This document shows, one piece after another, positions 1-7,543 of a stretch of DNA of 64,000 nucleotides; positions within the stretch are counted from its first letter, which is position 1; each line of letters begins with the position of its first letter. The stretch covers positions 62,001-126,000 of the forward strand of contig NZ_SLXD01000012.1 of assembly GCF_004340905.1 (NCBI RefSeq), given 5' to 3'. The notes beneath the pieces are model-generated. The model was not told the DNA's origin. It searched no databases and saw only the letters and a list, made by a program, of their open reading frames with translations. The position numbers and the translations under genes were made by a program. Source of the stretch: Rubrivivax gelatinosus (GTDB lineage: Bacteria > Pseudomonadota > Gammaproteobacteria > Burkholderiales > Burkholderiaceae_C).

Positions 1-258
1 CGCTACCGCTACGTGCGCCCGCGCCTGGTGGCCGAAGGCGCGGGCTGGAAGATCCTCAGCGCCAACTGCTCGCGCAAGGTCGACCCCGAAGGCGGCGAGA
101 TCGCCATCGCCTGGTTCGAGCCCGACGCCAGCGGCCGCTGGCGGCTGCACGCACGCGACCACGTCGAGGGCCGCTGGACGCTGGTCGGCGAGGGCCTGAC
201 GCTGGAGGCCGCGCTGGCCCAGGTCTGCCACGACGAGACGCGGGTCTTCTGGCCGTGA
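1..258 (+). CDS. DUF3024-like hypothetical protein, 5' end outside window
   Basis: The reading frame is already open at base 1, so this is the last 85 codons of a gene that begins upstream. The fragment reads W-K-I-L near its start, then an acidic turn, W-R-L-H-A-R-D-H and W-T-L-V, and ends in D-E-T-R-V-F-W-P. This tryptophan spacing and the terminal F-W resemble the small DUF3024 family, which has no known function; the assignment is by eye and tentative. A GTG at 13 could start a shorter form, but the upstream codons are equally well coded. Its stop TGA (256-258) overlaps the GTG start of the following nifS as GTGA, so the two are probably translationally coupled in one nif operon. Confidence 0.5.
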   Translation, partial: RYRYVRPRLVAEGAGWKILSANCSRKVDPEGGEIAIAWFEPDASGRWRLHARDHVEGRWTLVGEGLTLEAALAQVCHDETRVFWP

Positions 259-1412
259 GCGTCTACCTCGACCACAACGCGACCACCGCGCCGGCGCCCG
301 AGGCCGTCGCGGCGATGCTGCACGCGCTCGAAGTCGCTTGGGCCAACCCCTCGTCGACGCACGAGCCCGGCCAGCAGGCGCGCCGGCTGCTGGCCGACGC
401 CCGCGCCCGCGTCGCCGCCTTCCTCGGCTGCCAGCCGGCGGAGCTGGTCTTCACCAGCGGCGCGACCGAGGCCAACCACGCCGCCGTGCACGCCGCGCTG
501 GCGGCGACACGCGGCACCGGGCGCCAGCGGCTGGTGCTGAGCAGCGTCGAACACCCGGGCCTGATGGCACTGGCCGCACGGCTGGAGGTCGAAGGCGTGC
601 CGGTGACACGGCTGCCGGTCGACGCCGACGGCCGCGTCGACCTGGCCGCGGCGCAAGAGGCGATCGCCGCCGACGTCGCGCTGGTCAGCGTGATGGGCGC
701 CAACAACGAGACCGGCGTGCTGATGCCGGTGGCCGAACTGGCCGAGCTGGCGCACGCCGCCGGCGCCCGGATGCACGTCGACGCCACCCAGCTCGCCGGC
801 AAGGCGGCGCTGGACTTCGCGGCGCTGGGCGCCGACCTGATGAGCGTCTCGGCGCACAAGCTGTACGGGCCCAAGGGCGTCGGCGCGCTGGTGGTGCGCA
901 AGGGCTTCGCGCTGGCGCCGCTGCTGCCCGGGCGCCAGGAGCGCCACCGCCGCGGCGGCACCGAGAACCTGCCCGGCATCGCCGGCTTCGCCGCCGCCTG
1001 CGACCGCGCCGCGGCGACGCTGGCCGCCGACGTCGAACGTATCGCCGCGCTGCGCGACCGGCTGGAGGCCGGCTGCGCCACGCTGCCCGGCGTGCAGATC
1101 TACGGCCGGCGCGCCGCGCGTGTCGCCAACACCTGCTGCCTGCGTTTCAGCACGCTGGACGCCGAAGTCGTGCTCGGCCGGCTGGAGCGCGCCGGCGTCG
1201 TCGCCTCGTCGGGTGCGGCCTGCGCAGCCGGCGGCACCCAGCCGTCGCACGTGCTGCTGGCGATGGGCGAACCGGCGCTGCACGCACGCGCCGCGCTGCG
1301 TTTTTCGCTCGGCCGCGACAGCACCGAGGCCCAGGTGCAGCAGGCGCTGGACGCCGTGCACACCGCCATCGCCCCCTTGCTGCAGGACGCCGTGGCGGCG
1401 GCCTGCCCCTGA
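255..1412 (+). CDS. nifS: NifS-type cysteine desulfurase
   Basis: PLP-dependent cysteine desulfurase of 385 aa that would take sulfur from L-cysteine for Fe-S cluster building. The N-terminus Y-L-D-H-N-A-T-T is typical of the family. The PLP lysine lies in SAHKLYGPKG (K202) and the persulfide cysteine in SSGAACAAGG (C323). The GTG start at 255 is chosen because it overlaps the previous stop and gives the normal NifS N-terminus. It is clearly less IscS-like than the second desulfurase at 23549 and sits directly before nifT, so NifS is the better name. No nifU accompanies it. Confidence 0.85.
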   Translation: MSVYLDHNATTAPAPEAVAAMLHALEVAWANPSSTHEPGQQARRLLADARARVAAFLGCQPAELVFTSGATEANHAAVHAALAATRGTGRQRLVLSSVEHPGLMALAARLEVEGVPVTRLPVDADGRVDLAAAQEAIAADVALVSVMGANNETGVLMPVAELAELAHAAGARMHVDATQLAGKAALDFAALGADLMSVSAHKLYGPKGVGALVVRKGFALAPLLPGRQERHRRGGTENLPGIAGFAAACDRAAATLAADVERIAALRDRLEAGCATLPGVQIYGRRAARVANTCCLRFSTLDAEVVLGRLERAGVVASSGAACAAGGTQPSHVLLAMGEPALHARAALRFSLGRDSTEAQVQQALDAVHTAIAPLLQDAVAAACP

Positions 1413-1440
1413 ATCCACGATTCCACGACTGGAGCCGACG

Positions 1441-1653
1441 ATGAAAGTGATGATGCGCCGCAATTCCGCCGGGGTCCTCTCGGCCTACGTGCCCAAGAAG
1501 GACCTGGAGGAGCCCGTGGTCGCGCAGGAGAAGCCGGGCCTGTGGGGCGGCACCGTGACGCTGGGCAACGGCTGGGTGCTGTCGCTGCCCGAGATGGCCG
1601 AGACGACGACGCTGCCGATCACCGTCGAAGCCAAGAAGCTGGCGGAGGACTGA
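1441..1653 (+). CDS. nifT: NifT/FixU family protein
   Basis: Small protein of 70 aa that matches the NifT (FixU) family along its length: M-K-V-M-M-R-R-N at the start, then the signature S-A-Y-V-P-K-K-D-L-E-E, then G-L-W-G-G and an acidic end. NifT is found in most nif operons; its function is unsettled and mutants often have little phenotype. The ATG at 1441 follows nifS by 28 bp. The stop TGA overlaps the next start as TGATG, so it is likely coupled to the 85-aa unknown downstream. Confidence 0.9.
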   Translation: MKVMMRRNSAGVLSAYVPKKDLEEPVVAQEKPGLWGGTVTLGNGWVLSLPEMAETTTLPITVEAKKLAED

Positions 1654-1910
1654 TGGACGCCGCCACGCTCGCCGACGCGCTGGCGCTGGCCGAGGCGGCG
1701 CCCGACCTGCGGGCCGCCGCCACGCGGCTGCGCGAGCGCCTGGCGCCGCTGCGGGTCGTCGTCGTCGACGCCGTCGACCTGCGCGACGAGACGCCGGCGG
1801 CCGCCGGCGAACGCTGCGCGCTGTTTCTCGGCGCCTCCGACGGCCACTGCTGGCAGGTCACCGCCGACCCGGCCGAGGCCGCCGCCGTCTTCGTCGCCGC
1901 ACGGCGCTGA
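1653..1910 (+). CDS. Small hypothetical protein in the nifS-nifT operon
   Basis: An 85-aa Ala/Leu-rich protein starting at the ATG that overlaps the nifT stop by one base. The first half is predicted helical (many A, L, E and R), followed by a hydrophobic strand L-R-V-V-V-V-D-A-V-D and an end with G-H-C-W-Q-V-T. No metal-binding cluster, signal peptide or membrane segment is visible. I do not recognise the family. Its tight packing between nifT and the SIR2-like gene suggests co-expression with the nif operon. Confidence 0.65.
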   Translation: MDAATLADALALAEAAPDLRAAATRLRERLAPLRVVVVDAVDLRDETPAAAGERCALFLGASDGHCWQVTADPAEAAAVFVAARR

Positions 1911-1924
1911 ACCGGAGATCCGCG

Positions 1925-2764
1925 ATGACCCACACGACGATCGACACGCTGCCCGAGGCCGTCGCCGCCGGCCTGGCCGCCGGCACGCTGTGCCCCTACC
2001 TCGGCCCCGGGATGCTGGCACTGTGCGACGGCCCGCGCCCGCCGGCCGACACGCTGGCGCTGGCGGCGGTGCTGACGGCGCGCGTCTCGGTGCCGGCCAA
2101 GATCCGCAACCGGCTCACCGCCGCGGCGCAGTTCATCGAGAACTTCAAGCACCGCAAGACGCTGGTCAACGCGATGGACCAGGCCTTCGCCGCGCCGGCC
2201 GCGCCGTCGGCGCTGCACCGCTGGCTGGCGGCGTTGCCGGCGCCGCTGATCGTCGACTGCTGGTACGACGACACGCTGCGCCGCGCGCTCGCCGCTCGCG
2301 AGGACTGGGCCGAGGTGCAGGGCCTGGCGCAGAGCGAGCACTTCGGCACCTGGACCGGCTGGTACCAGGCCGACGGCACGGCGGCGGCACAGCCGTTGGA
2401 CGCGCCGACGGTGTTCTACAAACCCTGGGGCGCTCGCTCGCCGGCGTCGAACTACCTGATCTCGGACTCCGACTTCGTCGAGGTGCTGACCGAGATCGAC
2501 ATCCAGACGCCGATCCCGGCCGTCGTGCAGCAGCGCCGCGCGGCGCTGGGTTTCGTTTTCCTCGGCTGCCGCTTCGACGACCAGCTGCCGCGCGCCTTCG
2601 CGCGCCAGGTGATGAAGCGCAGCGCCGGGCCGCACTACGCCGTGCTGCCCGAGCCGCCGACACGCATGGAGCAGCGTTTCCTGGACGAGCAGGGCATCGT
2701 GCGCATCGCGCTGCCGCTGGCCGAGGTGGCCGAGGCGCTGACCGGCGTGCCGCAGCCGGCCTGA
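1925..2764 (+). CDS. SIR2-like domain protein in nif operon
   Basis: A 279-aa protein that reads as a SIR2-like (SIR2_2-type) fold. A glycine loop C-P-Y-L-G-P-G lies near residues 23-29, a strand with I-V-D-C-W-Y-D-D sits where related proteins have T-N-Y-D, and F-L-G-C-R-F-D-D occurs near the C-terminus. At the usual K-x-H-G position the sequence is Y-K-P-W-G-A, so the catalytic histidine seems to be missing. SIR2-like proteins bind or hydrolyse NAD; whether this one does is open. A GGAGATC ribosome site precedes the ATG by about six bases. It lies 14 bp after the 85-aa gene and 3 bp before the 118-aa gene, so it belongs to the nif operon rather than to a separate defence locus. Confidence 0.6.
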   Translation: MTHTTIDTLPEAVAAGLAAGTLCPYLGPGMLALCDGPRPPADTLALAAVLTARVSVPAKIRNRLTAAAQFIENFKHRKTLVNAMDQAFAAPAAPSALHRWLAALPAPLIVDCWYDDTLRRALAAREDWAEVQGLAQSEHFGTWTGWYQADGTAAAQPLDAPTVFYKPWGARSPASNYLISDSDFVEVLTEIDIQTPIPAVVQQRRAALGFVFLGCRFDDQLPRAFARQVMKRSAGPHYAVLPEPPTRMEQRFLDEQGIVRIALPLAEVAEALTGVPQPA

Positions 2765-2767
2765 GCC

Positions 2768-3124
2768 GTGTACCACCAGGCGCTGTACGCCATCGTGATG
2801 GACGCCGGCGCCGCGGTCGGCGAGCTGACGCGTGCGATGCAGGGCGAAGACGAACTCTTCGCCAGCCCGCGCACGCTGGCCGCCGTCGAGGCCCAGCTGC
2901 TGACGATGGCCCACACGCTGGGCAACCTGACGCCGGTGCTGCGCGACAAGTTGGCGCTCGCCGACTGGGCCGGCTGGCAGGCGCTGCATACGGCGCTGCG
3001 CAATGGCCACGAGCCGCGGCGCGAAGCCGTCTGGTACGCGGTCAGCGCGCTGGTGCCGCAGACGATGGGGCTGCTGGCGGCGCTGCGGCGGCGGGAGCCG
3101 GTGTGGTTCGAGAACGGGTATTGA
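2768..3124 (+). CDS. Small nif-cluster protein, paralogue of 22471-22824
   Basis: A 118-aa helical protein with a GTG start only three bases after the SIR2-like gene. It shares a pattern with the 117-aa protein at 22471-22824: a central helix with a T-L-x-x-L core, a W in D-W-A-G-W (D-L-D-G-W in the other), and a closing block A-V-W-Y-A-V-S-A-L-V-P-Q-T-M-G against [15 protein letters not shown]. No known domain is recognised. Both copies sit at the ends of nif operons, which suggests a nitrogen-fixation role that remains undefined. Confidence 0.65.
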   Translation: MYHQALYAIVMDAGAAVGELTRAMQGEDELFASPRTLAAVEAQLLTMAHTLGNLTPVLRDKLALADWAGWQALHTALRNGHEPRREAVWYAVSALVPQTMGLLAALRRREPVWFENGY

Positions 3125-3166
3125 GGCGGGGCGCTTCGTCAGCTGCGAGGCGCCTCCCCGCGGCGC

Positions 3167-4525
3167 TCAGAGGTACTCGTCCTTCAGGACCGCGGCGTCC
3201 GCCACCAGCCGCGTGAGCCGCCGGGCCTGTCCCGCCACGAAGCCGGCGATGCCCTGGACGAAGGCACGCTCGGCCGTGCCTTCGTAGGCGGCGTCTTCGG
3301 CCTGAGTCGCCGCCGCGGCTTCGGCCAGCCTGGCCAGCCGCTGGCCTTCCCGGCGCATCAGCTTGCGGTCGATGCCGCAGCGTGCGGCGAAGTCCGCCAA
3401 GGCGAAGGGCGACAGCTCGGCGTGGCTGAACACGTCGCCGTAGGCCATGGCCAGCTCGGTGTCGAGCCCGTCGTACTGCAGGACGCTCACCAGGTCGTAC
3501 CAGGGCGTCGGTTCCAGCAGGCCGCCCGGGCGCACGAAGAACGAGAAGTTCTTGCCGTGTGCGTCGCTGTTGCCGATCAGGAACTGGAACAGCGCCCAAC
3601 GCAGCATGGCCAGTCTGGCGGCCGCCTTGTTGGCCGTGAGCTCGGCGCAGCCGAACAGGCGCTCGAAGCCGACGCCGTCGCGGATGTGGCGCACCGCCTC
3701 GGCGCTGCCCAGGTTGCGCTCGTACTTGTAGGCGACCGGCAGGTCGCAGGCCTGGCAGGCGTCGATGATGTGCCGACGGCGGACCTGGGGCTGGCCACCG
3801 GCGTCTTCGAGCTCGCGGTCGAAGCGCCGCACCACCAGCACCGGCCGGGGCGTGCGCAGCAGCCCCACCTCGGCCGCCGGCAGACCCATGCGTCGGGCCA
3901 GCGACATGCAGAAGTGTTCATTGACCGCCAGGTGCGGCGTCTTCGGGTTGTCGGTGTCGGGCTTGAGGATGTGCGTCGAGGCCAGGCGGTGCCCCTCCAC
4001 CAGGAAGAGCCGCCCGCCGTCGTCGAGCGGCCGGTCGAGGTAGACCAGCAGCTTGTCCTGCAGGCCGGCCACCGACATGCGGACCTTGCCGTCCCACACC
4101 GTCAGCGGCACGTGCGCGCGCTCTGCGATGCGCCGGTCGAGTTCCTGTCGGGAGACTTCTCGCAGCACGGGTTCGCCCGCCGGCTGCGCCGCAGCAGCAT
4201 CGCCCGTGAAGCGCAGAGCGCCCGCCGTCTCGGCGCCCAGGGCCCAGATGAGACCGAAGACGTTGGTCTTGGCCAGGCCGTTGTAGGCGACCGCCACGTC
4301 CAGGGCCCGGCCTTCGGGCAGCAGGTGCTCGATGAAACGCTTGATGGACGCGGACGGGTAGTCGGCCGGCGGACGCGTCAAAGGCAGCGCCGGTGACAGC
4401 GGGTAGGACTGGGCGTCGGCGACCCAAGGCGCGGCATAACTCAGGCTCCAGCGGTCGTCGCGTCCCTCGTGTTCGAGGGTGGCAACTCGGCTGTCGTCGG
4501 CCCAGACCTGCAGTGCGTGGCTCAT
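3167..4525 (-). CDS. hipA: HipA-family serine/threonine kinase toxin
   Basis: A 452-aa HipA-type kinase, close to the 440 aa of the E. coli protein. It has the N-terminal subdomain (V-W-A-D near the start, then L-P-L-T-R-P), M-S-V-A-G-L-Q-D-K around residue 150, the catalytic loop G-N-S-D-A-H-G-K-N with D321, and Y-D-L-V-S. HipA toxins phosphorylate translation targets such as glutamyl-tRNA synthetase and are held in check by HipB. ATG 4525 is preferred because it follows a GGAGG and matches the HipA N-terminus; a GTG at 4534 would add three residues. The pair is oriented against the flanking nifS operon, and its start lies 10 bp after the hipB stop. Confidence 0.9.
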   Translation of the reverse strand: MSHALQVWADDSRVATLEHEGRDDRWSLSYAAPWVADAQSYPLSPALPLTRPPADYPSASIKRFIEHLLPEGRALDVAVAYNGLAKTNVFGLIWALGAETAGALRFTGDAAAAQPAGEPVLREVSRQELDRRIAERAHVPLTVWDGKVRMSVAGLQDKLLVYLDRPLDDGGRLFLVEGHRLASTHILKPDTDNPKTPHLAVNEHFCMSLARRMGLPAAEVGLLRTPRPVLVVRRFDRELEDAGGQPQVRRRHIIDACQACDLPVAYKYERNLGSAEAVRHIRDGVGFERLFGCAELTANKAAARLAMLRWALFQFLIGNSDAHGKNFSFFVRPGGLLEPTPWYDLVSVLQYDGLDTELAMAYGDVFSHAELSPFALADFAARCGIDRKLMRREGQRLARLAEAAAATQAEDAAYEGTAERAFVQGIAGFVAGQARRLTRLVADAAVLKDEYL

Positions 4526-4535
4526 GCCCTCCACC

Positions 4536-4838
4536 TCAGGCCTTGCCGTCGCCGGCCGGCGCCGGCGGGCAGTGGCCTGCCGCCTCGCGGGCCCAGGGGT
4601 GCTCCTTGGGCAGCACCATCAGCGCCAGGCCCAGACCGTCGAGCACGGCCAGCGCCTTGTCCAGGCGCACCGAGCCTTGGCCGTTCTCGAGCCGGGACAT
4701 CAGGTCCACCGAGACGCCCAACAGACCGGCGGCATCGTCGATGCGCAGCGACTGCGACTTGCGGCGCTCGCGCACGACCGGGCCCAGCTCGGGAGCGGAG
4801 TTCAGCAGGGTCGGGCTGCGGCTGGAGGTGTCGCTCAT
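4536..4838 (-). CDS. hipB: HipB-like XRE-family antitoxin
   Basis: A 100-aa helix-turn-helix protein. Residues about 14-70 carry the XRE fold, R-E-R-R-K-S-Q-S-L-R followed by A-A-G-L-L-G-V-S and L-M-S-R-L-E-N-G-Q-G-S. HipB proteins bind HipA and repress their own operon. The ATG at 4838 is chosen because the frame can be extended upstream only with non-family, low-complexity sequence that runs through the repeat-bearing promoter region. The gene precedes hipA with a short gap, as is normal for hipBA. Confidence 0.85.
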   Translation of the reverse strand: MSDTSSRSPTLLNSAPELGPVVRERRKSQSLRIDDAAGLLGVSVDLMSRLENGQGSVRLDKALAVLDGLGLALMVLPKEHPWAREAAGHCPPAPAGDGKA

Positions 4839-5020
4839 TTCGGAGTTCCAGTTGGGAGCCCCGGCGAGCGGGCCTCCGTGACGGAATTTCTGCCACTCCG
4901 AAATATTAGCGGCTTTGCGGCCATTCATCCCCAAGAGTATCGGAAAATCAGAAACTGCCGGTCCCGATGGCGCAACAGGTGATGTGTTTCTGTTAATCCG
5001 AAGCACATTGCAATCGGAGA
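4837..5020. promoter_or_regulatory. hipBA upstream region with repeated TCGGA/TCCGA sites
   Basis: This stretch is visibly richer in A+T than its surroundings. ATTTCGGAGT (4837-4846) and ACTCCGAAAT (4895-4904) are a perfect 10-bp inverted pair. Further related sites are TATCGGAAAA (4938-4947), TTAATCCGAA (4993-5002) and AATCGGAGA (5012-5020). On the minus strand TAATAT (4903-4908) could be a -10 box overlapped by one site. The arrangement is what an autorepressing HipB would need; that it binds here is inferred. Confidence 0.45.
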
Positions 5021-5081
5021 GTGCCCCCACGCTGTCCTCCCCACTGTCCGCGAGGACAGCGGTCACACGTCCACCGCCCCT

Positions 5082-5318
5082 TCACTTCACCAACTTCGCC
5101 CTCTCCCCCGCGCTGTAGTGGCTGAAGTGCCCCTCCTTCGCCGCCGCCCGGCGCGCCAGCGCCAGCTTGCCGGCGGTCTGGCCGTGCGGCGCGATGCGCG
5201 ACACCAGGCGTTCGGGTTCGCCGGCGCCGCATTGCGGGCACTGCGGCACGGTGCTGCTGCGCACCAGCAGTTCGAACTCGTGGCTGCAGGCGGGGCAGCG
5301 GTATTCGTAGATCGGCAT
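5082..5318 (-). CDS. FmdB-family zinc ribbon protein
   Basis: A 78-aa protein beginning M-P-I-Y-E-Y-R-C, the hallmark of the FmdB/CxxC_CxxC_SSSS regulatory family. Two C-x-x-C pairs (C8/C11 and C27/C30) would bind one zinc ion, followed by a basic helical tail. FmdB proteins are small putative regulators whose targets are mostly unknown. It is the last gene of the draT-draG operon, 14 bp after the NifO-like gene, and its start has an upstream GGAGA. Confidence 0.85.
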   Translation of the reverse strand: MPIYEYRCPACSHEFELLVRSSTVPQCPQCGAGEPERLVSRIAPHGQTAGKLALARRAAAKEGHFSHYSAGERAKLVK

Positions 5319-5332
5319 CGTGGTCTCCAGGA

Positions 5333-5755
5333 TCAGGATTCGGGGCTGGCGCAGTGGCCGCCGGGCGAGACGCAGACGTCCAGCCGGCCGGGCGGCGCGT
5401 CGGGCAGGCCGACGAAGGCGTGTACCTCGGCGGTGTCGAAGCCGACCAGCGTCGCGCCGTCTTCGCGGCGCAGCAGCGGGCGGCGGATCAGCAGCGGCTC
5501 GGCCAGCAGCAGCGCCAGCGCGGCCTCGGCGTCCAGCGTGTCGCAGTCGAGCTCGCCGCTCTTGATGCGCGGCGCCGAGCGGTTGAACCACGCCGCCGGC
5601 GGCAGCGGCGCCAGGAAGGCGAGCAGCGTCTCGCGTGTCCAGGGTTCGGCCAGCAGGTTGCGGCGCTCCAGCGTGTGGCCGGCGGCCTCCAGCGCGGCGC
5701 GCTGGCGGGCGTTGCCGCCGCAGCCGGGTTTCTCGAAGAAGGTGATGCGGGCCAT
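5333..5755 (-). CDS. Nitrogenase-associated ArsC/NifO-like protein
   Basis: A 140-aa thioredoxin-fold protein of the ArsC-like nitrogenase-associated family (NifO-like). It opens with F-F-E-K-P-G-C-G-G-N, where arsenate reductases have C-x-x-x-x-x-R, and keeps P-L-L-I-R-R-P-L-L in the second half, the ArsC signature. Residues 136-139 region ends with a G-H-C motif. Members occur next to nif or draTG genes; A. vinelandii NifO affects molybdenum partition between nitrogenase and nitrate reductase. ATG 5755 is chosen for its AGGAC site and family-typical start. It follows draG by 14 bp in the same operon. Confidence 0.8.
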   Translation of the reverse strand: MARITFFEKPGCGGNARQRAALEAAGHTLERRNLLAEPWTRETLLAFLAPLPPAAWFNRSAPRIKSGELDCDTLDAEAALALLLAEPLLIRRPLLRREDGATLVGFDTAEVHAFVGLPDAPPGRLDVCVSPGGHCASPES

Positions 5756-5769
5756 GTTCGGTCCTCGGG

Positions 5770-6708
5770 TCAGCGCGGCGCGTCCAGCGCCAGCGCGACG
5801 AGCGCGCTGGCCTGTTCGACGACCGCGTGGCGGATGTCGGGTTTCAGACGTGTCAGCCACTCACGCGGCAGGCGGCTCGCGCCGCAGCGTGCGCCGGCCA
5901 GCATGCCGACCAGCGCGCCGTTGGTGTCGGCGTCCTCGCCCTGGTTGACGCAGTCGACCAGCGCGTCCTCGAAGCCTTCGCGCGTGCTGAAGAAGTGCAG
6001 CACGGTCTGCATCGTGTCGACGACGTAGGCGCTGGCGCGACCGCGGTAGGGCGTGAAGCGGAACTTGGGGTGCGCGTCGACGATCGCGGCGATGCGTTCG
6101 GCACTCTGCGCCGGGCGGTCGCCCAGCAGCAGGCCCTGCAGCAGCCGGCCCAGCGCCAGCGTCGCGGCGTCGGACAGCGCGTGGTGGTGGGTGACTCGCG
6201 CCTGGGCCAGCGAGACACGCTCGAACAAGGCGTCGTCGCCCAGCGTCGCCAGCGCCACCGGCAGGTTGCGCATCGCCGCGCCGTTGCCGCCGTCGCCTTC
6301 GTTGTACGGGCCTTCGAGCGAACCGTCGGCCAGAAAACGCTGGATGCCGCGGCGGCAGGTGTTGCCGCAGTCCACCGGCCTGGAGCGCAGCCAGCCGACG
6401 AAGGCCTCGGCGACCAGCCGCGTGTCCCAGGGCCGGCCTTCGGCGGCGCCGCGCAGCAGCGCCGCACCCAGCGCCAGGCTCATCGTCGTGTCGTCGGTGA
6501 CTTCGCCGGCTTTCAGCTTCAGCCAGCCGCCGCCGACGATGCGCCGGTGCACGCCCCAGCGGTGCACGATCTCGCGCGGCGTCATGAACTCGACCGTCGC
6601 GCCCAGCGCGTCGCCCAGCGCCAGCCCGAGGTAGGCGCCGAGCGCACGGTCGGCCACCGCGGCCAGGCCACCGGCGGCGGTGATGCGCCCGGCCAGGGCC
6701 TCACTCAT
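5770..6708 (-). CDS. draG: ADP-ribosyl-[dinitrogen reductase] hydrolase DraG
   Basis: A 312-aa ADP-ribosylglycohydrolase. It removes ADP-ribose from the modified arginine of NifH and so reactivates nitrogenase. The dinuclear metal ligands are visible in V-T-D-D-T-T-M (residues about 69-75) and in G-E-D-A-D-T-N-G near residue 255; G-D-A-L-G-A near residue 32 is also family-typical. Its length and motifs fit DraG rather than general ADP-ribosylglycohydrolases, and it overlaps draT by 8 bp. DraG activity in related bacteria is controlled by GlnB/GlnK and AmtB. Confidence 0.95.
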   Translation of the reverse strand: MSEALAGRITAAGGLAAVADRALGAYLGLALGDALGATVEFMTPREIVHRWGVHRRIVGGGWLKLKAGEVTDDTTMSLALGAALLRGAAEGRPWDTRLVAEAFVGWLRSRPVDCGNTCRRGIQRFLADGSLEGPYNEGDGGNGAAMRNLPVALATLGDDALFERVSLAQARVTHHHALSDAATLALGRLLQGLLLGDRPAQSAERIAAIVDAHPKFRFTPYRGRASAYVVDTMQTVLHFFSTREGFEDALVDCVNQGEDADTNGALVGMLAGARCGASRLPREWLTRLKPDIRHAVVEQASALVALALDAPR

Positions 6709-7531
6709 AACTCACCTTCAGCTCGTAGAGCCCGCCGATGGCCAGCACCTCGCCTTCGGCCTGCAGCGAACGCGTGCTCAGCACGCCGGGCACCAACAGC
6801 AGCTTGCACAAGGGCACCCGCGCCTCGAACACCCAGTCGCCGAAGCAGCCGGCCTGTTCGCGCGAACGCGAAAACGAGACGATGTTGTTCAGCCGCACCG
6901 TGCAGCGGCGCTCGCGCAGCGAGCCGGCGACGATCTGCTCCTCGACGTTGGAGCTGCCGCGCCACAGCGTGACGTGCGGGCCGGCGCCCATCGGCTCGAA
7001 ACGCGCCAGCATCCATTGGCAGTACTCGAACACCAGGTCCAGCTGCTGCCAGATGCAGTTGTTGTGGAAGCGGCTGCCGGCCTTCTCCTCCAGGTAGCGC
7101 ATCCAGGCCGGCGAGGGGTAACGCGCCAGCGGCTCGCGGTGGTAGGTCGGCACCAGGCCGAAGCGGCTCTCGACCCAGCCCTTGAGCACCGCGCCGGCCG
7201 GGCTGTTGCTGTCCAGCACCCAGCCCTGCATCAGCTTCAGGTAGCTGGTGCGCCAGCGGTGGCGCTCGGCCTCGCCGGCGTCGGCCGCCGGCGCGCCGAG
7301 GCCGAAGCCCAGGCTCATGTAGTGCTGGAAGACCTCGCGCGCCTGCTCGGCGTCGGGGCAGCGGCCGAGCAGCGCGAACAGCCCCGGCTGCGTCTCGCGC
7401 GCCCCGGCGATGCGCAGTGGCTGCGGGTGCGTGTTGAAGGCGAGGCTGGCCAGCACTGGCGCCGGGATGCCGACCAGGTTGGTCGTGTACCAGCGCTCGG
7501 GGTGCGGATCGTGGCCCTCGGGGGCGGTCAC
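6701..7531 (-). CDS. draT: NAD+-dinitrogen-reductase ADP-ribosyltransferase DraT
   Basis: A 276-aa DraT enzyme. It transfers ADP-ribose from NAD+ to a specific arginine of NifH (R102 here), turning nitrogenase off in response to ammonium or energy loss. Family features are N-L-V-G-I-P near the start, F-H-N-N-C-I-W-Q-Q-L in the middle, T-L-W-R-G-S-S and N-I-V-S-F-S-R-S-R-E-Q-A in the C-terminal half. It lies 12 bp downstream of an unknown gene and overlaps draG, making a draT-draG unit whose target gene nifH is transcribed divergently just beyond. Confidence 0.95.
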   Translation of the reverse strand: MTAPEGHDPHPERWYTTNLVGIPAPVLASLAFNTHPQPLRIAGARETQPGLFALLGRCPDAEQAREVFQHYMSLGFGLGAPAADAGEAERHRWRTSYLKLMQGWVLDSNSPAGAVLKGWVESRFGLVPTYHREPLARYPSPAWMRYLEEKAGSRFHNNCIWQQLDLVFEYCQWMLARFEPMGAGPHVTLWRGSSNVEEQIVAGSLRERRCTVRLNNIVSFSRSREQAGCFGDWVFEARVPLCKLLLVPGVLSTRSLQAEGEVLAIGGLYELKVSYE

Positions 7532-7543
7532 CGCCGCCCCCGG

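Noticed and set aside
4839..5066. Extended N-terminus of HipB
   Set aside because: The extra 76 codons match no XRE antitoxin and overlap the repeat-bearing control region.
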